A program made the translations under genes and the position numbers. From Pseudomonas azotoformans (lineage in GTDB: Bacteria > Pseudomonadota > Gammaproteobacteria > Pseudomonadales > Pseudomonadaceae): a stretch of DNA of 64,000 bases. The number at the start of each line of letters is the position of its first letter. The first letter of the stretch is position 1. Below, piece by piece: positions 55,528-64,000 of this stretch. The stretch is taken from NCBI RefSeq assembly GCF_001579805.1, contig NZ_CP014546.1, positions 2,790,001 through 2,854,000 of the forward strand, given 5' to 3'. The notes under the pieces were generated by a model. The model worked only from the letters and a program-made list of their open reading frames with translations. It had not been told where the DNA came from and searched no databases.

Positions 55528-56094
55528 GTGACTGTGGTGGTGATAACGCAGCCTCAATTGATTCAAATCATTCCAGGCGCTAGCCGTATGGCGGGAGTTT
55601 TTTCAACCGCGTTGAATGCGTCTTTTGTTCGGTACGAAATCAACAGCGTGCTGCGCGCCGCCGCTTTTCTCGCGCAGATCGGCCACGAATCCGGCGAACT
55701 GCACTACGTGCGCGAACTCGGCAGCGATACTTATTTGAGCAAGTACGACACCGGTACGTTGGCCGCGCGCCTGGGCAATACGCCTGAAGCGGACGGCGAC
55801 GGCCAAAAGTACCGGGGCAGGGGGCTGATCCAGATCACCGGTCGCCGCAACTACCTGGCATGCAGCCAAGCGCTGTTCGGCGATGATCGCTTGCTGCAAC
55901 AACCCGAATTACTGGAGCAACCACAATGGGCCTGTGAATCCGCCGCCTGGTTCTGGCAAAGCAATGGCTTGAATGAACTCGCCGACAAGGACCAGTTCAC
56001 CACCATCACGCGGCGTATCAACGGCGGGCTCAATGGCCTGGAGGACCGTTTGCAGTTGTGGGCGCGGGCGAAGGCGGTGTTATGCGTTTCTTAG
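55528..56094 (+). CDS. GH19 chitinase-like endolysin (188 aa)
   Basis: Glycoside hydrolase family 19 phage endolysin, cleaving peptidoglycan sugar chains. Catalytic Glu in FLAQIGHESGELHYVRE (~50-54), and YRGRGLIQITGRRNYL (~92-107) is the family signature. GTG 55528 follows an AGGGGG ribosome-binding site. No signal peptide, so holin is needed for release. Overlaps the Rz start. Confidence 0.9.
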   Translation: MTVVVITQPQLIQIIPGASRMAGVFSTALNASFVRYEINSVLRAAAFLAQIGHESGELHYVRELGSDTYLSKYDTGTLAARLGNTPEADGDGQKYRGRGLIQITGRRNYLACSQALFGDDRLLQQPELLEQPQWACESAAWFWQSNGLNELADKDQFTTITRRINGGLNGLEDRLQLWARAKAVLCVS

Positions 56095-56544
56095 TTGCGA
56101 TTGGCGTATGCGTGCTGGTGGTCGTTGTCTGGCAGGTGCAGGCGTGGCGGTACGGGGCACAGATTGAACGCTTGTCGGCCGCACAGACCCAGAAAGCCCT
56201 GCATCTACAGCAGGCCCGAGCAAGACAGACGGCTGGCCCTTGAGCAACAGCTCAGTGCCATCGACCAACAACATGCCCGGGAGTTGAGCGATGCCCAACG
56301 TACTCAAGCAGCTTTGCGTGACCGCATTGCCACTGCTGATGTGCGGCTGTCAGTCCTTCTCGACGCCTCCAGTGGCTGCCCAATGCCAGCCGCCACCGCC
56401 GCCGGCAGCGTGGTTCATGCAGCCCCGCGAGCCCGACTTGACCCAGCGCATGCTCAGCGAGTTATCCGCATCACCGACGACGGCGACAGCGCCCTGATTG
56501 CCTTGCGTGCCTGCCAGGCGTATGTGCGAGCCGTCGCCCGTTAG
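56082..56544 (+). pseudogene. Rz-like inner-membrane spanin, frameshifted
   Basis: Frame one starts at ATG 56082: MRFLVAIGVCVLVVVVWQVQ with one N-terminal helix and the start of a coiled coil, then stops at 56243. The rest continues in the next frame from about 56220 (RRLALEQQLSAIDQQHARELS to RACQAYVRAVAR, stop 56544), with the register needing one base removed near 56210-56235. Joined, the two parts have the size and pattern of tailocin Rz. Either a real inactivating indel or a sequence error. Confidence 0.78.
56291..56497 (+). CDS. Rz1-like outer-membrane spanin lipoprotein, nested in Rz (68 aa)
   Basis: A short lipoprotein-like chain inside the Rz coding region in another frame: signal MPNVLKQLCVTALPLLMCGC with the lipid-modified cysteine at 18-20, followed by a proline-rich segment (QCQPPPPPAAW). 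Embedded Rz1 genes of this kind are standard in phages. The Rz frameshift lies upstream of its start, so Rz1 itself is intact. Confidence 0.75.
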   Translation: MPNVLKQLCVTALPLLMCGCQSFSTPPVAAQCQPPPPPAAWFMQPREPDLTQRMLSELSASPTTATAP

Positions 56545-56625
56545 TGTCTTGAGACAGTCCGTCACTTGCGCGTGCGATTGGCTCCTGTAGGGTAGGCGAA
56601 CCCCCGCCCACGACTGGAGACGACC

Positions 56626-57126
56626 GTGAAGGAAATCACTCAACTGGCTGCTGAACTGGGGCGCCGTTTGCAGGTGCTCAATGCCCACGTCACCACTGCC
56701 GAGTCCTGCACCGGCGGCGGAATCGCGGAAGCCATCACGCGGATTCCGGGAAGCTCGGCCTGGTTCGAGGCGGGGTATGTCACCTATTCCAACCGCCAGA
56801 AGACCCGCCAGTTGAATGTGCCGGAAACGTTGTTTCCAAAAGTCGGTGCCGTCAGCCAGGAAGTGGTGGAGGCGATGGTGCGCGGTGCACAGGAAAAAAG
56901 CCTGGCGCGTTTTGCCGTTGCGGTCAGCGGTGTGGCGGGACCGGATGGCGGTTCGCCGGACAAACCAGTGGGCACGGTATGGCTGGCTTTCGGCGTCGGC
57001 GAGGAGGTCACGGCCGAGCTTGAGCACTTCACCGGCAACCGCGACGAGGTCCGCCGACAAACGGTAAAGGCCGCGCTAGAGGGCTTGTTGCGACGAGCTG
57101 CAGCAGAAATAGAAAATCAGGGGTAG
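56626..57126 (+). CDS. pncC: PncC/CinA-C nicotinamide-nucleotide amidohydrolase (166 aa)
   Basis: C-terminal-type CinA protein that deamidates NMN. Catalytic Ser27 in TAESCTGGGIAEA, then GSSAWFEAGYVTYSN and VSGVAGPDGGSPDKPVGTVW are fully conserved. GTG 56626 is preceded by GGAGAC. Only the amidohydrolase domain is present, as in E. coli YgaD. It sits immediately before recA, as in other Pseudomonas. Confidence 0.93.
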   Translation: MKEITQLAAELGRRLQVLNAHVTTAESCTGGGIAEAITRIPGSSAWFEAGYVTYSNRQKTRQLNVPETLFPKVGAVSQEVVEAMVRGAQEKSLARFAVAVSGVAGPDGGSPDKPVGTVWLAFGVGEEVTAELEHFTGNRDEVRRQTVKAALEGLLRRAAAEIENQG

Positions 57127-57153
57127 GCGATCTCCGATCTTTGTGGAACAATA

Positions 57154-57169
57154 CTGTCTACTTATACAG
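57154..57169. promoter_or_regulatory. LexA (SOS) box of recA
   Basis: CTGTCTACTTATACAG: CTG-N10-CAG with the central TA-rich core, 41 bases before recA. Confidence 0.85.
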
Positions 57170-57210
57170 GTGTTGGCCGCCCCGGCCTTATTGATTACGT
57201 GAGGACTTTA

Positions 57211-58269
57211 ATGGACGACAACAAGAAGAAAGCCTTGGCTGCGGCCCTGGGTCAGATCGAACGTCAATTCGGCAAGGGTGCCGTAATGCGTATGGGCGAT
57301 CATGACCGTCAGGCGATCCCGGCTATTTCCACGGGCTCTCTGGGTCTGGACATCGCGCTCGGCATTGGCGGCCTGCCAAAAGGCCGTATCGTTGAAATCT
57401 ACGGTCCTGAATCTTCCGGTAAAACTACCCTGACGTTGTCGGTAATTGCCCAGGCGCAGAAAATGGGCGCCACCTGTGCGTTCGTCGACGCCGAGCACGC
57501 CCTGGACCCTGAATACGCCGGCAAACTGGGCGTCAACGTTGACGACCTGCTGGTTTCCCAGCCGGACACCGGTGAGCAAGCCCTGGAAATCACCGACATG
57601 CTGGTGCGCTCCAACGCCATCGACGTGATCGTGGTCGACTCAGTGGCCGCCCTGGTGCCCAAGGCTGAAATCGAAGGCGAAATGGGTGACATGCACGTGG
57701 GCCTGCAAGCCCGTCTGATGTCCCAGGCGCTGCGTAAAATCACCGGTAACATCAAGAACGCCAACTGCCTGGTGATCTTCATCAACCAGATCCGTATGAA
57801 GATCGGCGTGATGTTCGGCAGCCCGGAAACCACCACCGGTGGTAACGCGCTGAAGTTCTACGCTTCGGTCCGTCTGGACATCCGCCGTACCGGCGCGGTG
57901 AAAGAAGGTGACGAGGTTGTCGGTAGCGAAACCCGCGTTAAAGTCGTGAAGAACAAGGTGGCCCCGCCTTTCCGTCAGGCCGAGTTCCAGATTCTCTACG
58001 GCAAGGGTATCTACCTGAACGGCGAGATGATCGACCTGGGCGTGCTGCACGGTTTCGTCGAGAAATCCGGTGCCTGGTATGCCTACAACGGCAGCAAGAT
58101 CGGTCAAGGCAAGGCCAACTCGGCCAAGTTCCTGGCAGATAACCCGGACATCGCCGCCACGCTTGAAAAGCAGATTCGCGACAAGCTGCTGACCGCCGCT
58201 CCAGACGTGAAAGCTGCCGCCAACCGCGAGCCGGTTGAAGAAGTGGAAGAAGTAGACACTGACATCTAA
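57211..58269 (+). CDS. recA: Recombinase RecA (352 aa)
   Basis: Strand-exchange ATPase and co-protease for LexA-type repressors. Walker [10 protein letters not shown] (~66), L1/L2 loops and [20 protein letters not shown] are conserved, with an acidic C-tail [13 protein letters not shown] 57211 with GAGGA upstream. Co-transcribed with recX two bases after the stop region. Confidence 0.97.
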   Translation: MDDNKKKALAAALGQIERQFGKGAVMRMGDHDRQAIPAISTGSLGLDIALGIGGLPKGRIVEIYGPESSGKTTLTLSVIAQAQKMGATCAFVDAEHALDPEYAGKLGVNVDDLLVSQPDTGEQALEITDMLVRSNAIDVIVVDSVAALVPKAEIEGEMGDMHVGLQARLMSQALRKITGNIKNANCLVIFINQIRMKIGVMFGSPETTTGGNALKFYASVRLDIRRTGAVKEGDEVVGSETRVKVVKNKVAPPFRQAEFQILYGKGIYLNGEMIDLGVLHGFVEKSGAWYAYNGSKIGQGKANSAKFLADNPDIAATLEKQIRDKLLTAAPDVKAAANREPVEEVEEVDTDI

Positions 58270-58271
58270 CG

Positions 58272-58739
58272 ATGACAGTTGTACTGGATACACTCGTCGC
58301 CGTTCGGCGCACTGCGATGGACCTGCTCGCTCGCCGCGAGCATGGTCGAGTCGAGCTGACGCGTAAACTGCGTCAGCGCGGCGCAGAGCCCGAGATGATC
58401 GAAAGCGCCCTCGACCGCTTGACGGAAGAGGGGCTGCTTTCCGAAGCCCGATACCTCGAAAGTTTTGTTTCCTATCGCGCTCGCTCGGGCTATGGCCCGG
58501 CGCGTATTCGTGAAGAGCTGAGCCAGCGTGGCCTGCAACGCGCTGATATCGACCTTGCCCTGCGTGAGTGCGGGATCAGTTGGCAGGCGCAGTTGGAAGA
58601 CACCTGGCGGCGCAAGTTCTCTGGCCATCTGCCGATTGATGCCAAGGAACGGGCGAAGCAGGGACGATTCCTCAGCTATCGCGGGTTTTCGATGGAAATG
58701 ATCAGCCGCTTGTTGAGCGGTCGTGACATGGATGATTGA
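58272..58739 (+). CDS. recX: RecX regulator (155 aa)
   Basis: All-helical inhibitor of RecA filaments; tandem three-helix repeats ([39 protein letters not shown] and [19 protein letters not shown]). Starts two bases after the recA stop and ends before a strong terminator. Confidence 0.94.
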   Translation: MTVVLDTLVAVRRTAMDLLARREHGRVELTRKLRQRGAEPEMIESALDRLTEEGLLSEARYLESFVSYRARSGYGPARIREELSQRGLQRADIDLALRECGISWQAQLEDTWRRKFSGHLPIDAKERAKQGRFLSYRGFSMEMISRLLSGRDMDD

Positions 58740-58755
58740 TCTTCTGAACAAACAA

Positions 58756-58792
58756 AAAGACCCACTATGAAAATAGTGGGTCTTTTTTTTTG
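58756..58792. terminator. Terminator of recAX
   Basis: AAAGACCCACTAT-GAAA-ATAGTGGGTCTTT with T-run; bidirectional shape serving the convergent LOG-family gene too. Confidence 0.93.
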
Positions 58793-58802
58793 CCTCAAAA
58801 AA

Positions 58803-59915
58803 TCACGCCGGCTCCGGCGCCACTCGCTGCTGCGCCTTGCCCTGAGCCTGTGCCCAGTTCTCCGGTAAATTGATGTAGTCCACCAACTCCCGCAGCCGGC
58901 CCTGATCGCGCCCGTTGAAGTTGAACACCAGCCGCGTTAAATGGCTGAACCTCGGTTCATCATGTTCTTCGCCGGTATACGCGAGCTGCTGGAACTCTCC
59001 ACTCAGTCGCAGGCTGGCGAACTCGCCTTGCAAATGGGCCAATGCGCGTTCACTGAGCGGGTGATTCATGCGCACCACAAACTCGCGTTTCAACCAACGG
59101 GTGGAGTGGAAGTTGGCATAAAACTGGTTGATCTCTTCCACTGCCTCTTCGGCGCTGTACACCAGGCGTACCAGCTTGAGGTCGGTGGGCAGGATGTAGC
59201 GGTTGGCTTCCAATTGGCTGCGGATAAAATCCAGGGCGCCTTGCCAGAATCCGCCACCCGGCGCATCCAGCAGCACTACTGGGACCAGCGGACTCTTACC
59301 GGTCTGGATCAGGGTCAGCACTTCCAATGCTTCATCCAGGGTGCCGAAACCGCCTGGGCACAGCACCAGGGCATCGGCCTCCTTGACGAAGAACAGCTTG
59401 CGGGTAAAGAAGAAGTGGAAGGACAGCAGGTTCTCGGTGCCATCGATGGTCGGGTTGGCATGCTGTTCAAACGGCAGGGTGATGTTGAACCCCAGGCTGT
59501 GTTCCAGGCCCGCGCCTTCGTGGGCGGCGGCCATGATGCCGCCGCCGCCGCCGGTGATCACCATCAGGTCCGAACGTGCCAGTGCCGCGCCGACTTCGCG
59601 GGCCAGTGCATACAACGGGCTTTCTATCGGTGTGCGAGCCGAGCCGAACACCGTGACCTTGCGGCGGCCCTTGAACTGTTCGAGCACGCGAAAGGCATTG
59701 TCCAGCTCGCGAATGGCTTGCAGGGTGATCTTGGCGTTCCAGCGGTTGCGGTCGTCCTGGGCCATGCGCATCACGGTGAGGATCATGTCGCGATACAGGG
59801 GGATATTCGGGCTGTTGGGGGCGATCAGCTGGAGTTGTGCGTCGACCTGCTGGGTGAGGACGGTGCCGTGTTGTTCAAAATGTCGGAGCAGGCGGTCATT
59901 CGGTTCGTAAGGCAT
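58803..59915 (-). CDS. LOG-family protein (370 aa)
   Basis: Rossmann-like LOG/YgdH-type protein. The family motif PGGFGTLDEALEVLTLIQTG and the earlier VITGGGGGIMAAAHEGA site match phosphoribohydrolases that release bases from nucleoside monophosphates (cytokinin-activating in plants); long PpnN-like form with extra N- and C-terminal domains. ATG 59915. Same place next to recX as in P. aeruginosa. Confidence 0.85.
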   Translation of the reverse strand: MPYEPNDRLLRHFEQHGTVLTQQVDAQLQLIAPNSPNIPLYRDMILTVMRMAQDDRNRWNAKITLQAIRELDNAFRVLEQFKGRRKVTVFGSARTPIESPLYALAREVGAALARSDLMVITGGGGGIMAAAHEGAGLEHSLGFNITLPFEQHANPTIDGTENLLSFHFFFTRKLFFVKEADALVLCPGGFGTLDEALEVLTLIQTGKSPLVPVVLLDAPGGGFWQGALDFIRSQLEANRYILPTDLKLVRLVYSAEEAVEEINQFYANFHSTRWLKREFVVRMNHPLSERALAHLQGEFASLRLSGEFQQLAYTGEEHDEPRFSHLTRLVFNFNGRDQGRLRELVDYINLPENWAQAQGKAQQRVAPEPA

Positions 59916-60190
59916 TCAACTTCTCCTTCTTGCAGGGCACCTTCGCCGCAGGCGACGACACTGCTTGTGTCGCTGTTCGCCGCAGGGGGCAACCTTCTTT
60001 TGCCCTGAAAATGTTACAGAACAGCATGAAAAGCGCTGTGGATGAACGGTTGGGATGACTTGATCATGGGCCGGAAAACCGTTGGCTGGCAACCACTTAT
60101 TGGTCGCTCAGTTCAGAGTCTAGCTGCCTGGAAGACATTGAAGCGGGGGGAGTGCGCGCCACCGGACGGCAGCGCGCGAAGGTCAAGCCG
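59916..60190. other. Non-coding spacer with hairpin
   Basis: 275 bases between the LOG-family gene start and the PA3611-like gene end. Contains CGACAC-TGCTT-GTGTCG (59956-59972) flanked by two CGCCGCAGG direct repeats. ORFs here are not credible. Confidence 0.4.
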
Positions 60191-60625
60191 TTACTTTTTC
60201 TTTTTTGCCGGTGCCGGGCAATCCGCTTCCACGAACTTCACCGAGGCTACAGGACGGTTGGTCTTATTCTCAGTGATTTCGTAGCGCATCACCGCGCCCT
60301 TGGCCATCAGCTCGCGGTACCCCTTGTTCAGGCACACGCTCTGACCGAGCTGGAAGTACACCGCCTTGGGGTTGGCGCGCATCTGTTCGGCGCGGTCGGG
60401 CAAGACACTCAGGTGATCGATCAGTTGCATGCCTTCAACGGTGTAGGCCACTTCCAGGGTCTTTTCGTCGATTTCCCGGGGCAGGTCCTTGTTGCTTTCA
60501 GCCGCGACGCTTTGCAGCTTGCGGTTCATTTGGGCCTCCAGCAGCGAGGCCGCCTGGGCGCACACGGGCAATACCAGCGCGAGGGCGACGGATGGGGCGA
60601 CAAGGCGCAGCATGGAACGCAGCAT
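60191..60625 (-). CDS. PA3611-family periplasmic protein (144 aa)
   Basis: Exported protein with signal peptide (MLRSMLRLVAPSVALALVLP, cleavage after AQA), mature part with KDLPREIDEKTLEVAYTVEG, two cysteines (QSVCLNKGYRELM and FVEADCPAP) that may form a disulfide, and a Lys-rich tail. It resembles P. aeruginosa PA3611, described as a quorum-sensing-regulated factor of unknown mechanism. AGGAGA before ATG 60625. Confidence 0.7.
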   Translation of the reverse strand: MLRSMLRLVAPSVALALVLPVCAQAASLLEAQMNRKLQSVAAESNKDLPREIDEKTLEVAYTVEGMQLIDHLSVLPDRAEQMRANPKAVYFQLGQSVCLNKGYRELMAKGAVMRYEITENKTNRPVASVKFVEADCPAPAKKKK

Positions 60626-60804
60626 GAAACTCTCCTGATTCGGTTACTGGTGCATAGACCAGCCACTGCGCTGTGCGTTCAGTGGCGCGCAATTATAGGT
60701 GAGCCCTTGCCACTACAGCCAGGCGTATCGCTGGTAAACTGCCGCCACTTCAGCCGTCCACGAGTTTTCACCGTGTCGATCTACCCGTCCCACCGGCGCA
60801 TCCG

Positions 60805-61524
60805 ATGAGCCACGCCGTTTCCCGCCTGCGCACCCAGCGTCTGGCCCGTGCCGTCCGGCCGTTCCTCAACCGTGGTTCGCGTGCCGAACGCTGCCCCGGC
60901 TGCCGGGTCATTCCTGAGTACTGCCTGTGTGCCTGGCGCCCCAAGGTCGAAGCACGGTCTGCCATGTGCCTACTGATGCACGACGTCGAACCCATGAAAC
61001 CGAGCAATACCGGCTGGCTGATCGCCGATGTGATCGACGACACCACCGCGTTCGCCTGGTCACGTACCGAGGTCGATCCTGAACTGCTCACACTGCTGGC
61101 CGACCCGCAGTGGCAGCCCTATATCGTGTTCCCCGGCGAATTCGTCGCACCTGAGCGCGTCGTCAGCGAGGTGAAGGTAGAGGAGGGCAAGCGTCCACTG
61201 TTCATCTTGCTGGACGGCACTTGGAGCGAAGCACGCAAAATGTTCCGCAAAAGCCCCTACCTGGAGCATTTGCCGGTGCTCAGCCTGGCGCCCGAGCAGC
61301 TATCGCGCTACAAACTGCGCCGTTCCAAGCGCGACGACCACTTCTGCACCGCCGAAGTCGCTGCTCTGTGCCTTGAGCTGGCCGATGACCTGGTGGCCAG
61401 TGAAGTCCTGGACGCCTACCTGGATGTGTTCAGCACCCATTACCTGGCCGCCAAGTTCCAGATGCCGCTGGATCCGACGGATACTGTTCATGCGCGCCTT
61501 GCTCCCTATATTGCGACGGTATAA
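60805..61524 (+). CDS. DTW-domain tRNA aminocarboxypropyltransferase (239 aa)
   Basis: Likely TapT-type enzyme adding the acp group to uridine-47 of tRNA. Zinc knuckle CPGCRVIPEYCLC (~29-41) and the DTW signature LDGTWSEARKM (~138), followed by SKRDDHFCTAEVAALCLE. ATG 60805 after a weak GGCGCAT region. Stand-alone between two divergent genes. Confidence 0.85.
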   Translation: MSHAVSRLRTQRLARAVRPFLNRGSRAERCPGCRVIPEYCLCAWRPKVEARSAMCLLMHDVEPMKPSNTGWLIADVIDDTTAFAWSRTEVDPELLTLLADPQWQPYIVFPGEFVAPERVVSEVKVEEGKRPLFILLDGTWSEARKMFRKSPYLEHLPVLSLAPEQLSRYKLRRSKRDDHFCTAEVAALCLELADDLVASEVLDAYLDVFSTHYLAAKFQMPLDPTDTVHARLAPYIATV

Positions 61525-61663
61525 CCAGACGACGTTTGCATGATGGCACCCCAACCCCGCAACCCGCTAAAATGCCCACGGGCGTAGCGCTTGACCCTCC
61601 AGGCTACGCTGGGCATGCTGGGCGCCGATCAGGGCACCCCTAAAAAACAGGATCATTTAATCA

Positions 61664-62314
61664 ATGGCCACATACGAAATCCTGATAGCCGATGACCACC
61701 CGCTGTTTCGCAGTGCGTTGCACCAGGCCGTGACCTTGGGCCTTGGCCCGGACGTCCGCCTGGTTGAAGTGGCCAGCATTGCCGAGCTGGAAGCCCGTCT
61801 CACCGAAAAATCCGACTGGGACCTGGTGCTGCTCGACCTGAACATGCCCGGCGCCTATGGTTTCTCCGGGTTGGTGCTGTTGCGCGGCCAATACCCGCAG
61901 ATCCCCGTGGTGATGGTCTCGGCCCAGGAAGAAGCCGACGTGGTGGTGCGCTCCAAGGAGTTTGGCGCCAGCGGTTTCATTCCCAAGTCCAGCGCGATGG
62001 AAGATATCCAGAAAGCTGTGCGCACGGTGCTGGATGGCGATGTGTCCTGGCCGCCGCAAGCGTTTGAAGAAATCAACGTGTCCGACGAAGCCAAGGCCGC
62101 CCGCGATGGCCTTGCCAGCCTGACACCGCAGCAGTTCCGGGTGCTGACCATGGTCTGCGAAGGCTTGTTGAACAAGCAGATTGCCTACGAGTTGAGCGTA
62201 TCGGAGGCCACCATCAAGGCCCACGTCACGGCGATCTTCCGCAAACTCGGCGTGCGTACCCGCACCCAGGCGGCGTTGCTCTTGCAACAACTTGAGTCAA
62301 TTTCGCAGCATTAA
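61664..62314 (+). CDS. erdR: ErdR-like LuxR-family response regulator (216 aa)
   Basis: Receiver with Asp58 (DLVLLDLNMPGAYGFSG) and a LuxR-type helix-turn-helix (LLNKQIAYELSVSEATIKAH). ErdR in Pseudomonas controls ethanol/acetate oxidation genes; the neighbour dgkA and position fit the P. aeruginosa erdR locus. ATG 61664. No kinase gene is adjacent. Confidence 0.85.
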   Translation: MATYEILIADDHPLFRSALHQAVTLGLGPDVRLVEVASIAELEARLTEKSDWDLVLLDLNMPGAYGFSGLVLLRGQYPQIPVVMVSAQEEADVVVRSKEFGASGFIPKSSAMEDIQKAVRTVLDGDVSWPPQAFEEINVSDEAKAARDGLASLTPQQFRVLTMVCEGLLNKQIAYELSVSEATIKAHVTAIFRKLGVRTRTQAALLLQQLESISQH

Positions 62315-62389
62315 GCTGTCATCGATTCACGCTTTTTTGACTTGGCGTGATCTAGTTTCCCCACTTCTTTGGTTCAGTTGCCTACGTCT

Positions 62390-62752
62390 ATGTCGCCTTT
62401 CAAGGGTCAAACCGGTATCAAACGTATCTTCAATGCTGGGGGCTATTCCCTGGATGGCCTGCGTGCGGCTTTCACCGGCGAGGCGGCGTTCCGCCAGTTG
62501 GTGTTGCTCAACGTGATCCTGATCCCATTGAGCTTCTTCCTGAGTGTGAGCCGGGTCGAGCGTGCGTTGCTCATCGCCGTGTGCCTGCTGGCGTTGATCG
62601 TCGAGTTGCTCAACTCGGCAGTCGAAGCGGCAATCGACCGCATCTCCCTTGACCGCCACCCGCTGTCGAAAAACGCCAAGGACATGGGCAGCGCCGCGCA
62701 ATTCGTTGCGCTGACCATGATCACTCTGGTCTGGGCCGTGATCCTGATCTAA
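62390..62752 (+). CDS. dgkA: Diacylglycerol kinase (120 aa)
   Basis: Small membrane kinase recycling diacylglycerol to phosphatidic acid. Three helices and the signature VELLNSAVEAAIDRISL (~67-83) are present. ATG 62390 (MSPFKGQTGIKRIFNAGGYS) is preferred over a start seven codons upstream. Ends three bases from the convergent finR. Confidence 0.94.
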   Translation: MSPFKGQTGIKRIFNAGGYSLDGLRAAFTGEAAFRQLVLLNVILIPLSFFLSVSRVERALLIAVCLLALIVELLNSAVEAAIDRISLDRHPLSKNAKDMGSAAQFVALTMITLVWAVILI

Positions 62753-62755
62753 CCC

Positions 62756-63682
62756 TCAGGCAATGCTCGGCAGCACGATCTCGTCGCTGCGCTGAACCCC
62801 GGCGGTGAAGGCGCGGCACAGTTCCAGGAACTCGCGCATCGCCGAGGTCTGGTACTTCTGCTTATGCCAGATGAAGTAGAACTGCCGGGCCAGGTCCAGG
62901 TCTGGGGTTTCCACCGGCACCAGGCTGCCACGCCGGAATGCGTCGCGCAGGGCCAGCCGCGAAATACAGCCAATCCCCAGCCCCGACTCCACCGCGCGCT
63001 TGATTGCTTCGGTGTGCTCCAACTCCAGGCGAATATTCAGCGCACTGCGGTGATGGCGCATAGCTTGGTCAAAGGTCAGGCGTGTGCCTGAGCCTTGTTC
63101 CCGCAGGATCCACGCCTCATGGGTCAACTCGTCCATGGTTGCCACCCCGCGCTTGGCTAAATGATGTTGCGGTGCGCAAAACACCACCAGTTCATCCTCC
63201 ACCCAGGTTTGCACCTCGATATCCGGGTGGCTGCAGTCACCTTCGATTAGACCCAGGTCAATTTCGTAGTGCGCCACCTGATGCACGATATGGGCAGTGT
63301 TCTGCACATGCAGTTTCACCTGGCTCTCGGGGTGTTGCTGCATGAAGCTGCCGATCAGCAACGTGGCCAAGTAATTGCCGATGGTGAGGGTGGCGCCGAC
63401 CGCCAGGGAACCGAAGCCGGACTTGCCGTTAAGCAGGTCTTCGATCTCCTTGGCCTGGTCCAGCAGCGCCACTGCCTGGGGCAATAGCTGATGACCGAGG
63501 GCGTTGAGGCTCAGGCGCTTGCCCGCGCGGTCGAATAATTGGCAGCTGGATTGGCGCTCCAGCTCGGTGATCGAGGTGCTGGCGGCGGATTGAGATAAGG
63601 CCAGAAGGCCAGCAGCGCGTGAGACGCTTTCCTGCTGGGCGACGGCGACGAAGACTTGCAGTTGACGGAGAGTAAATCGCAT
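62756..63682 (-). CDS. finR: FinR-type LysR regulator (308 aa)
   Basis: LysR-family factor: helix-turn-helix MRFTLRQLQVFVAVAQQESV to LSQSAASTSITELERQ, then the effector domain. Divergent from fpr, the gene it activates in P. putida and P. aeruginosa under oxidative or sulfur stress. ATG 63682; the 105-residue upstream extension overlaps fpr and is an artefact. Confidence 0.88.
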   Translation of the reverse strand: MRFTLRQLQVFVAVAQQESVSRAAGLLALSQSAASTSITELERQSSCQLFDRAGKRLSLNALGHQLLPQAVALLDQAKEIEDLLNGKSGFGSLAVGATLTIGNYLATLLIGSFMQQHPESQVKLHVQNTAHIVHQVAHYEIDLGLIEGDCSHPDIEVQTWVEDELVVFCAPQHHLAKRGVATMDELTHEAWILREQGSGTRLTFDQAMRHHRSALNIRLELEHTEAIKRAVESGLGIGCISRLALRDAFRRGSLVPVETPDLDLARQFYFIWHKQKYQTSAMREFLELCRAFTAGVQRSDEIVLPSIA

Positions 63683-63805
63683 ATCGATATAACCGATAAC
63701 CCTTATCTTAATAATCCAGTTAACAGATATTGTCGCCGCCATTAGAATGCTGTGCAATTGCGCAACTACATTTGGCGCAGACCCATTTCCAGGAGTCCCC
63801 CGTAC

Positions 63806-64000
63806 ATGAGCAACATGAACCACGAGCGTGTCCTCAGTGTTCATCACTGGAACGACACTCTGTTCAGCTTCAAGTGCACCCGCGATCCGGGCCTGCGCTT
63901 CGAGAACGGTCAGTTCGTGATGATCGGCCTGCAACAGCCCAACGGCCGCCCGCTCATGCGCGCTTACTCCATTGCCAGCCCGAACTGGGAAGAGCATCTG
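63806..64000 (+). CDS. fpr: Ferredoxin-NADP+ reductase, N-terminal part (cut by right edge)
   Basis: 65 visible residues, beginning MSNMNHERVLSVHHWNDTLF and including RFENGQFVMIGL and the FAD-binding RAYSIASPN motif; near-identical by recall to Pseudomonas Fpr. It reduces ferredoxin/Bfd and is linked with iron release. AGGAG nine bases before ATG 63806. The NADPH-binding domain lies outside the window. Confidence 0.93.
   Translation, partial: MSNMNHERVLSVHHWNDTLFSFKCTRDPGLRFENGQFVMIGLQQPNGRPLMRAYSIASPNWEEHL

Overview
The window is chromosomal DNA of a Pseudomonas from the fluorescens group. Gene content and order match conserved Pseudomonas blocks: aat/aau-glp; argF to bfr-bfd-peroxiredoxin-rnt-pyrC-motY-argG; nth; fdxA-mutS-[phage]-cinA-recA-recX; erdR-dgkA; finR/fpr. 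The DNA is GC-rich, carries REP/REPIN repeats typical of the P. fluorescens group, and encodes an RsmZ-type small RNA. No tRNA, rRNA, CRISPR array or insertion sequence was seen.

Left part (1-16.9 kb): the 5' part of a very large DUF6543-type (dermonecrotic-toxin-domain) protein runs off the left edge. Then come NUDIX, GNAT and metR genes, an exported alpha/beta hydrolase, a DsbA/FrnE-like protein, and a coupled trio of an arginase-fold hydrolase with two half-size EamA transporters. A desaturase and a MipA/OmpV porin-like gene follow on the minus strand. A tightly overlapping six-gene operon (9618-16867: HAD phosphatase, class III aminotransferase, alpha/beta hydrolase, FemAB/GNAT-like enzyme, histidine kinase, sigma54 response regulator) is preceded by a good sigma54 promoter and a perfect dyad. 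It looks like a self-regulated small-molecule pathway that I cannot name, and it is the best candidate for an undescribed system.

Middle (16.9-35.9 kb, mostly minus strand): the acidic amino-acid transporter aatJQMP with its AauRS two-component system, with sigma54 promoter and AauR-type sites visible, then glpD, glpR, glpK, glpF with GlpR-like operators. Next are ybaK, an ABC ATPase overlapping argF, an orphan molybdopterin oxidoreductase, grxD, a bacterioferritin with an eroded ferroxidase centre, and bfd behind a Fur-like box.

36-51 kb: peroxiredoxin, rnt-pyrC, motY with a FliA-type promoter, argG, an orphan LuxR-family response regulator, nth, an RnfB/RsxB without the rest of its complex and without a membrane anchor, a REPIN cluster, metG, mrp/apbC, rsmZ with its GacA box, fdxA and mutS.

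51.3-56.6 kb: the mutS-cinA interval, a known home of R-tailocins in this group. Here it is a remnant with a PrtR-like LexA-type repressor and its operators, two holin-like genes, a small phage protein, a Com-like zinc finger, a lower-GC beta-propeller protein, a GH19 endolysin and an Rz/Rz1 pair with Rz frameshifted. Sheath, tube and baseplate genes are absent.

56.6-64 kb: pncC/cinA, recA-recX with an SOS box, a LOG-family protein, a PA3611-like periplasmic protein, a DTW-domain tRNA modifier, erdR, dgkA, finR and the start of fpr, cut by the right edge.
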